In this document: in pieces, positions 57,921 through 64,000 of the stretch | Position numbering within the stretch: position 1 is the stretch's first letter | Layout: every line of letters starts with the position of its first letter | Source: Halovulum marinum | Lineage (GTDB): Bacteria; Pseudomonadota; Alphaproteobacteria; Rhodobacterales; Rhodobacteraceae | Length of the DNA stretch: 64,000 bases | NCBI RefSeq assembly: GCF_009697225.1 | Contig: NZ_WIND01000004.1 | Coordinates: 1 to 64,000, forward strand | Direction of reading: 5' to 3' | The notes under the pieces: model-generated | The model's database searches: none | The model's input: the letters and a program-made list of their open reading frames with translations, nothing else | Told to the model about the DNA's origin: nothing | Program-made: the position numbers and the translations under genes

Positions 57921-59297
57921 ATGGCGCACACGACGGACTTTTGCGGTTGCGAGACGACGGTGCCCGCGGCGGCCATCGGACCGTGGAACGACACCATCCG
58001 CGCGTTCCTGGCACACGGTGCATCGACCCCGGATCATCTGGCGCGCGCGCTGGCCGCGGCGCCGGAGTTCGCGCAGGGTCATGCCGTGAAGGGCCTGTTC
58101 TGCCTGCTGCTGGGCCGGCGCGAGATGTTCGACACCGCCCGCCAGTGCCGCACCACGGCGCGGCAGGCGGCCGCGGGCGCACCGCCCACCGCCCGCGAGG
58201 CCTCCTACCTGGCGGCGCTGGACGCCTGGCTGGGCGGACAGCCGAGCCAGGCGGCGGCGACGCTGGAGACGGTGCTGGCGACCGAGCCGCGCGACGCGCT
58301 GGCGATGAAGCTGATCCAGGCGATTCGCTTCGTGCTGGGCCAGCCCGAGGCGATGCGCCGCTCGATCGAGGGCGTGCTGTCGGCCTGGGACGATCATCCG
58401 GCGCTGGGTTACCTGAAGGGCTGCTACGCCTTCGCGCTGGAGGAGACCGGCGAGTACGCCGCCGGCGAGACCGCCGGGCGCGAGGGCCTGCTGCTGGCGC
58501 CGGACGACGCCTGGGGGCTGCACGCGGTGGCGCATGTCTACGACATGACCGCGCGCGCCGGCGACGGGCTGTTCTGGCTGTCGGGGCAAACCCACGCCTG
58601 GGCGCACTGCAACAACTTCCGCTACCACGTCTGGTGGCACATCGCACTGATGCACCTGGACCAGGGCCAGTACGACGCCGCGCTGGACCTCTACGACACC
58701 GAGATCCGCGCCGATCGCACCGACGACTACCGCGACATCGCCAACGCCACCTCGCTGCTGTCGCGGCTCGAGATCGAGGGCATCGACGTCGGCCCGCGCT
58801 GGGACGAGCTGGCCGAGCTGGCCGCCAGACGCACCGGCGACGGCAGCCTGGTGTTCGCCGACCTGCACTACATGCTTGCGCTGATCGGCGGCCGGCGCGC
58901 CGACGCGGCGACCGAGCTGCTGCGCCGGATGAGCCGCGACGCCGCGCGCCGCGACACCGAGGTCGCGCGGCTGATGGCGCGTCCGGGCCTATCCGCCGCC
59001 ACCGGGCTGGAAGCGTTCGGCGAGGGCCAGTACGCCGAGGCGTTCCTGAACCTCAACGCCGCCCGGCGCGACATGCAGTCGGTCGGCGGCAGCCACGCCC
59101 AGCGCGACGTGTTCGAGCGGCTGACGATCGAGGCGGCGCTGCGCGGCGGCTTCCTCAACGCCGCTGAGCGGATGCTTGCCGACCGGACGCAGCGCCGCGG
59201 CGGCGCCGTGGACGGCTATACGAGCAGGCGTATGGACTTGATTGCTGCGGCGCGGCAAGATCCGCTGCAGCGCAACGTAACCGGGGCGCGCGCCTGA
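57921..59297 (+). CDS. tetratricopeptide repeat protein (TTC38-like)
   Basis: 458 residues. The helical repeats and segments WGLHAVAHVYDMTARAGDG and FRYHVWWHIALMHLDQG match the TTC38 family, a conserved TPR group of unknown role. ATG 57921 has GGAG ten bases upstream. It stands 23 bases before opgC and may belong to the same transcript as the glucan operon, but the link is only positional. Confidence 0.85.
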   Translation: MAHTTDFCGCETTVPAAAIGPWNDTIRAFLAHGASTPDHLARALAAAPEFAQGHAVKGLFCLLLGRREMFDTARQCRTTARQAAAGAPPTAREASYLAALDAWLGGQPSQAAATLETVLATEPRDALAMKLIQAIRFVLGQPEAMRRSIEGVLSAWDDHPALGYLKGCYAFALEETGEYAAGETAGREGLLLAPDDAWGLHAVAHVYDMTARAGDGLFWLSGQTHAWAHCNNFRYHVWWHIALMHLDQGQYDAALDLYDTEIRADRTDDYRDIANATSLLSRLEIEGIDVGPRWDELAELAARRTGDGSLVFADLHYMLALIGGRRADAATELLRRMSRDAARRDTEVARLMARPGLSAATGLEAFGEGQYAEAFLNLNAARRDMQSVGGSHAQRDVFERLTIEAALRGGFLNAAERMLADRTQRRGGAVDGYTSRRMDLIAAARQDPLQRNVTGARA

Positions 59298-59320
59298 CGT
59301 GGAACCTGACCGAAGGTACA

Positions 59321-60610
59321 ATGACGATTGCAAGCTCCAGGCCACGCGACCCACGGCTCGACTTCTTTCGGGGCCTGGCGATGTTCATCATCCTGCTGGC
59401 GCACACGCCGGGAAATCCCTGGACGCTGTGGATCCCGGCGCGGTTCGGCTTTTCTGACGCGACGGAGATCTTCGTGTTCAGCTCGGGCATGGCCTCGGCG
59501 CTGGCCTTCGGCGGCGTGTTCGAGCGGCAGGGCTGGGGGCTGGGCACGGCGCGGATCGGGTTCCGGGTCTGGCAGGTGTACTGGGCGCACATCGCCACCT
59601 TCTTCGTGATCGCGATGGCGATGGTCGCGGTGAACGCCGCCGGGATCGGCACCCGCGACTACGTCGGGCAGCTGAACCTGTGGCCGTTCTTCAACAATCC
59701 GACCGAGAACCTGCTGGGGCTGATGACGCTGTCCTACGTGCCGAACTATTTCGACATCCTGCCGATGTACCTGGTGATCCTGGCCATGGTGCCGCTGGTG
59801 ATGGCGCTGGCGCGGGTCTCGGTGGCGGCGATGGTTGCGGCGGTGCTGACGCTGTGGGCGGCGACCAACCTGGCCGGCGCGGTCGAGGCCGGGGCGACTG
59901 CGCTGCAGCCGCTGGCCGACGCGCTGTGGTTCCTGCACCTGCCGGCGCAGTATTTCTTCGAGCCGCCGCACGACACCCGCGAGTGGTTCTTCAACCCGTT
60001 CGCGTGGCAGCTGGTGTTCTTCACCGGGTTCGCCTTCATGCGCGGCTGGATCGCGCCGCCGCCGGTGCGCTGGTGGCTGGTGGCGCTGGCGCTGGCGGCG
60101 GTGCTGATCACCGTGCCCTTCGCCTGGTACCGGGTGATCCGCGAGGTGGCCTGGATCGACGCCTGGCGCGACGACTGGGGCGTTCTGTTCAGCAAGACCA
60201 ACTTCGGCGTGCTGCGCTATGTCCACTTCCTGGCGCTGGCCTATGTCGCCTGGGTCTGCGCCGGGCCGCACGGCGCCTGGCTGTCGCTGGGCCGGGTCTG
60301 GACCGCGGTGGTGGGCGTGGTCCGCAAGGTCGGCCAGCAGTCGCTGGCGGTGTTCGTCACCTCGCTGGTGGTGGCGCGCTTCCTCGGCCTGGCCTTCGAC
60401 GTCTGGGGCAAGGGATTCTGGAGCGTGATCCTGATCAACGCCGTCGGCTTCGCGGTGCTGATCGCCACCGCCTACACCGTCGCCTGGTTCAAGGGCAGCC
60501 CGTGGCGGCTGCCGCCGAAGCCGGCGCCCGCGCCGCCGGGCGCGCCCTCCGCATCGCCGGCCAAGGCGGCCGATCCCGCGGCGCGGATGCCGGAAGGACG
60601 TACCGCTTGA
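59321..60610 (+). CDS. opgC: OpgC, glucan succinyltransferase
   Basis: 429 residues with about ten transmembrane helices. RDPRLDFFRGLAMFIILLAH is the N-terminal signature of OpgC, which adds succinyl to osmoregulated periplasmic glucans. A GAAGG site precedes ATG 59321. The C-terminal about 40 residues are Pro/Ala-rich. It overlaps opgG start at its stop (TTGA). Confidence 0.93.
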   Translation: MTIASSRPRDPRLDFFRGLAMFIILLAHTPGNPWTLWIPARFGFSDATEIFVFSSGMASALAFGGVFERQGWGLGTARIGFRVWQVYWAHIATFFVIAMAMVAVNAAGIGTRDYVGQLNLWPFFNNPTENLLGLMTLSYVPNYFDILPMYLVILAMVPLVMALARVSVAAMVAAVLTLWAATNLAGAVEAGATALQPLADALWFLHLPAQYFFEPPHDTREWFFNPFAWQLVFFTGFAFMRGWIAPPPVRWWLVALALAAVLITVPFAWYRVIREVAWIDAWRDDWGVLFSKTNFGVLRYVHFLALAYVAWVCAGPHGAWLSLGRVWTAVVGVVRKVGQQSLAVFVTSLVVARFLGLAFDVWGKGFWSVILINAVGFAVLIATAYTVAWFKGSPWRLPPKPAPAPPGAPSASPAKAADPAARMPEGRTA

Positions 60611-62148
60611 CGGTGCTCAGCCGCCGCCAGAGCCTCGCGCTCGCCGCCGCCTTCGCGGCGCTGCCGGCGTTCGGCCGCGCCAACGGCGGGTCCGAACCGG
60701 GCATCACCCTGGGCGCGCCGTCGAGCTTCGGCCCGGACCACGTGCGCGACCGCGCGCGGTCGCTTGCGGCCACGGCCTTCCGCCGCCCGAAACAGGTGCC
60801 GCAGGCGTGGCAGGACCTCAGCTACGACCAGTACCGGGCGATCTGGTTCGACACCCGCAACGCGCTGTGGCGCGACGAGGGGCTGCCGGCGCAGGTCGAG
60901 TTCTTCGCGCCGGGGCTGTACTTTCCGACGCCGATCCGGGTGAACGCGGTCGATCCGGCGCAGCGGCAGGCCCGTCCGGTGCTGTTCGACCTGCGGGTGT
61001 TCGACCGCACCGACCAGGTTCCCGACCTGCCGGTGGACGAGACGCTGGGCTATTCCGGCCTGCGCCTGCACGGCGAGCTGGAGAAGGCCGGCGTGTTCCA
61101 GGAATACGCCGTGTTCCAGGGCGCCAGCTATTTCCGGGCCATCGGCAAGGGCCAGACCTACGGCCTGTCGGCGCGCGGGCTGGCGCTGGACACCGCCGCC
61201 CCCGAGGGCGAGGAGTTCCCCGAGTTCCGCGAGTTCTGGATCGAGACGCCCGAGCCGGGGCAGCAGGACGTGGTGGTGTACGCGCTGCTCGACGGTCCCT
61301 CGACCACCGGCGCGTACCGGTTCCGGATCCGGCACGGCGAGACCACGGTGATGGACGTCGCCGCCAGCCTGTTCCCGCGCCGCGCGCTGGACCACGTCGG
61401 CATCGCGCCGCAGACCTCGATGTTCTTCTTCGACCAGACCAACCGGGACCGGCACGCCGACTTCCGCCCGGCGGTGCACGACAGCGACGGGCTGCTGGTC
61501 TGGAACGGCGCCGGCGAACGGCTGTGGCGGGCGCTGGCGAACCCGCGCGAGTTGCAGGTGTCGTCCTTCGTCGACGACAGCCCGCGCGGCTTCGGGCTGA
61601 TGCAGCGCGCCCGGCGGTTCTCGGATTTCGCCGACTTCGCGGCGAATTACCACCGGCGGCCCGGCCTCTGGGTCGAGCCGGCCGAGGGCTGGGGCCCCGG
61701 CGCGGTGACGCTGGTCGAGATCCCGACCGACAAGGAGATCTACGACAACATCGTCGCCTACTGGCGGCCGCGCGCGCCGCTGGTGGCAAGGGCCGAGCAC
61801 CGCTTCGCCTACCGGCTGCACTGGGGCAGCGCCGCGCCGGTCGCCGCCGACCGTGCGCATGTGCTGGAAACCCGCATCGGCCCCAGCTTCTCGGGCCGGC
61901 GGCTGGCGGCGATCGACTTCGCGCCGCACCCGCGGCTTCCCGACGATCCGGCCCGGGTCATGGCGCATGCCTCGAGCAACCGCGGCAGCGTCAGCGCGCC
62001 GATCCTGCAACGCAACCCGGAGACCGGCGGCATGCGCCTGGACTTCGGTTTCGATCCCGACGCCGACCGGGCGATGGAGCTGCGCGCCCAGCTGCTGGTC
62101 GACGGCGCGCCGGTGTCCGAGGTCTGGCTGTACAGGTGGACGCCGTGA
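60607..62148 (+). CDS. opgG: glucan biosynthesis protein OpgG/OpgD family
   Basis: 513 residues. An N-terminal twin-arginine SRRQSLALAAAF suggests Tat export, typical of OpgD, though the protein family is shared with OpgG. The mature part begins with the family segment SLAATAFRRPKQVPQAWQDL and later FFDQTNRDRHADFRPAVHDS and GEIP-like motifs. It acts on the glucan backbone in the periplasm. The start is TTG 60607, coupled to the opgC stop and preceded by GGAAGGA at eight bases; GTG 60613 is a second possibility. The stop overlaps the opgH start. Confidence 0.9.
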   Translation: MTVLSRRQSLALAAAFAALPAFGRANGGSEPGITLGAPSSFGPDHVRDRARSLAATAFRRPKQVPQAWQDLSYDQYRAIWFDTRNALWRDEGLPAQVEFFAPGLYFPTPIRVNAVDPAQRQARPVLFDLRVFDRTDQVPDLPVDETLGYSGLRLHGELEKAGVFQEYAVFQGASYFRAIGKGQTYGLSARGLALDTAAPEGEEFPEFREFWIETPEPGQQDVVVYALLDGPSTTGAYRFRIRHGETTVMDVAASLFPRRALDHVGIAPQTSMFFFDQTNRDRHADFRPAVHDSDGLLVWNGAGERLWRALANPRELQVSSFVDDSPRGFGLMQRARRFSDFADFAANYHRRPGLWVEPAEGWGPGAVTLVEIPTDKEIYDNIVAYWRPRAPLVARAEHRFAYRLHWGSAAPVAADRAHVLETRIGPSFSGRRLAAIDFAPHPRLPDDPARVMAHASSNRGSVSAPILQRNPETGGMRLDFGFDPDADRAMELRAQLLVDGAPVSEVWLYRWTP

Positions 62149-63950
62149 TCCACGCGCCGCAGATCCTGATGCCGCCGCCCGAGGCGCCGCTGGCGATGCC
62201 GCCGCAGGCGCTGCACCGCGCCCCGGCGGCGCCGCGCCTGGCGGCCGACGGCCGCGGCGTGCAGGCCGCCCGGCTGTTCGTGTTCGGCTTCGCCGGCGCG
62301 ACCACCACCGCGCTGGGCGCGGTCATGCACGACTGGTTCAACGCCGGCGGCCTGGGCTGGGTCGAGCTGGCGATCCTGATCTGCGGCGTCGCCGCGGCGT
62401 TCTGGATCGCTTTGTCGGTGGCAACGGCGGTGCTGGGCTGCCTGCCGCGGCGGTCCCGGCCCGCCGCGCCCCCGGCGCGGCCGCTCGACGTCGCGGTGCT
62501 GTTGCCGCTCCATGGCGAGGACGCGCACGCCGTCGCCGCCAATCTGCGGGCGCTGATGGCGGGGCTTTCAGCCGCTGGCCCACGGCACCGCTTCGCGCTC
62601 TACGTGCTGTCGGACACCCGCGACCCGGCCGCGGCGCTGGCCGAGCAGCGGGTGATGGTGCATCTGGGCGCGACGCTGCCGGGCAGCCGCGTGCACTACC
62701 GCCGCCGGCCCGAGAACCTGCGGTTCAAGGCCGGCAACCTCCAGGACTGGGTGCAGCGCTGGGGCGGCGCGCACGACGCCATGCTGGTGCTGGACGCCGA
62801 CAGCGTGATGACGCCCGACACCGTCCTGCGCCTGGCCGACGCGCTGGCGGCCGAGCCCCGGCTGGGCCTGGTGCAGACGGTGCCGCGCCTGATCGGCGGG
62901 CAGACCCCGTGGGCGCGGGCGCAGCAGTTCTCGAACACGATCTACGGCGCGACGCTGGGCCGGGGCCTGGCGCTGTGGGCGGGCTCGGCGGCGAACTACT
63001 GGGGCCACAACGCGATGATCCGCACCCGCGCCTTCGCCGCCGCCGCCGGCCTGCCCGACCTGCCCGGGCGCCGGCCGTTCGGCGGGCTGATCCTCAGCCA
63101 CGATTTCGTCGAGGCGGCGCTTCTGCGCCGCGCCGGCTGGCGCGTGCGCTTCCTGCCCGAGGCCGAGGGCAGCTTCGAGGAAACTCCGCCGACGCCGATC
63201 GCCCACATCCTGCGCGACCGGCGCTGGTGCCAGGGCAATCTGCAGCACCTGCGCCTGCTGGGCGCGGCCGGCCTGCACCCGCTCAGCCGGATGCACATGC
63301 TGCAGGGCGCGGTCGGCTACCTGTCGTCGATCCTGTGGCTGGTGCTGATGATCTGCTGGGTGCTGGTCGGAAACGGCCAGGGCGACGGGCCGATCCGCTA
63401 TTTCTCGGACACCAATCCGCTGTTCCCGGCCTGGCCGGACATGGACCTCGTCAGCCGGATCCTGATCCTGGGACTGATCTACGGCATGCTGGTGGCGCCG
63501 AAGATCCTCGGCGCGCTGCGCTACTGGGCGGGCGATCCGGCGCTGCGCGGGGTCGGCGGGCCGCTGTGCTTCCTGGGCTCGATCCTGGCCGAGATGCTGC
63601 TGTCGATCCTGCTGGCGCCGATGCTGATGATCCAGCATGTGATCGCGGTGATGCGCAGCCTGGCCGGCATCGACGCCGGCTGGACGCCGCCGCGGCGCGA
63701 TGCCCCCGACCTGCGCGCCTGCCTGCGGTTCCACGCCGCCGAACTGGTCCTGGGTGTCGGCATGTGCATGCTGTTCGCCCTTGGCGAGTTGACGCTGTGG
63801 CTGCTGCCGGTCGGCGTCTCGCTGGCGGCCGCGCCGGTGCTGAGCCGGGCGCTGTCGGCGCGCCCCGGCTGGGCGCGGCACCTGTTCCGGACCCCGCAGG
63901 AAACCGGCCTGGGGCCGGAAGCCACCGCCGCCAGCCTCGCCACCGCCTGA
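62145..63950 (+). CDS. opgH: glucan glucosyltransferase OpgH
   Basis: 601 residues. Inner-membrane beta-1,2-glucan synthase with flanking transmembrane helices and a GT2 domain: DVAVLLPLHGED, VLSDTRDP, LDADSVMTPDT and RDRRWCQGNLQH. It makes the glucan that OpgG processes and OpgC decorates. The start is GTG 62145 overlapping the opgG stop; GTG 62136 is also possible. The gene is shorter than the enterobacterial OpgH, lacking most of the long N-terminal cytoplasmic region. Confidence 0.93.
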   Translation: MIHAPQILMPPPEAPLAMPPQALHRAPAAPRLAADGRGVQAARLFVFGFAGATTTALGAVMHDWFNAGGLGWVELAILICGVAAAFWIALSVATAVLGCLPRRSRPAAPPARPLDVAVLLPLHGEDAHAVAANLRALMAGLSAAGPRHRFALYVLSDTRDPAAALAEQRVMVHLGATLPGSRVHYRRRPENLRFKAGNLQDWVQRWGGAHDAMLVLDADSVMTPDTVLRLADALAAEPRLGLVQTVPRLIGGQTPWARAQQFSNTIYGATLGRGLALWAGSAANYWGHNAMIRTRAFAAAAGLPDLPGRRPFGGLILSHDFVEAALLRRAGWRVRFLPEAEGSFEETPPTPIAHILRDRRWCQGNLQHLRLLGAAGLHPLSRMHMLQGAVGYLSSILWLVLMICWVLVGNGQGDGPIRYFSDTNPLFPAWPDMDLVSRILILGLIYGMLVAPKILGALRYWAGDPALRGVGGPLCFLGSILAEMLLSILLAPMLMIQHVIAVMRSLAGIDAGWTPPRRDAPDLRACLRFHAAELVLGVGMCMLFALGELTLWLLPVGVSLAAAPVLSRALSARPGWARHLFRTPQETGLGPEATAASLATA

Positions 63951-64000
63951 GCGCGCGGCGGGCGGGCAGCCCCGGCGCGGGTGCCGCAGGCGCCGCGCCG

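Overview
The window is 64 kb of very GC-rich chromosome, densely packed with housekeeping genes. It fits an alphaproteobacterium of the order Rhodobacterales. The evidence is conserved gene order: a regB-type sensor kinase divergent from senC, the run tsaE-amgK-murU-addB-addA-trxA, and the cysG-DUF2849-cysI-cysH-DUF934-fpr operon. CtrA-type TTAA-N7-TTAA sites also fit. I see no insertion sequence, phage module, CRISPR array, rRNA operon or obvious defence or toxin system. Species cannot be fixed from what is visible.

Layout. 1-2.7 kb: a small redox/membrane cluster (DoxX-like protein, FMN reductase, FAD oxidoreductase, membrane protein), then a gene-free stretch ending at the 3' side of a tRNA-Leu(UAA) gene (3.2 kb). 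3.3-7.4 kb: cinA-like, sfsA, map, a sulfotransferase-like gene and radC. 7.4-13.3 kb: a hexamer tandem repeat, a large Ala/Pro-rich envelope protein and secA. 13.6-16.5 kb: parvulin isomerase, argJ, mutT, and a 54-residue ORF behind a cluster of small palindromes. 16.5-23.7 kb: hemH, a methyltransferase, comF, grxC, a nitrilase-family amidase, a MarR regulator, ubiG, pip and a secreted nuclease. 23.7-32.7 kb: a dienoyl-CoA-reductase-like enzyme, a lipoprotein, ilvD, a LuxR-type receptor without a synthase, a CPBP protease, accD and folC. 33.2-43.7 kb: trxA, addA, addB, murU, amgK, tsaE and a PAS-domain protein, all on the minus strand. 43.8-46.7 kb: regB, a broken senC, and an SDR gene where regA would be expected. 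46.8-52.8 kb: an Lrp-type regulator divergent from the sulfite-reduction and siroheme operon. 52.9-57.8 kb: an esterase, a CoA-transferase, a ThDP enzyme and a YeeE-type sulfur transporter. 57.9-64 kb: a TPR protein and the osmoregulated periplasmic glucan operon opgC-opgG-opgH.

How genes work together. The cys operon makes siroheme, reduces APS and sulfite, and supplies reduced ferredoxin through its own FNR. AddAB repairs double-strand breaks, while MurU and AmgK recycle peptidoglycan sugars. OpgC, OpgG and OpgH make, process and succinylate periplasmic glucans. RadC and the secreted nuclease carry perfect CtrA-like sites upstream, and the PAS gene has a near match. With ComF and an AHL-receptor-like LuxR also present, this suggests contact with the CtrA/quorum-sensing/DNA-uptake network of Rhodobacterales, which is inference.

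The most notable observations are the degraded senC next to an intact regB with no regA beside it, the CtrA-like sites, the palindrome cluster at 16.16-16.25 kb, and a gene-free region rich in hairpins at 32.7-33.2 kb. I found no clearly novel multi-gene system.
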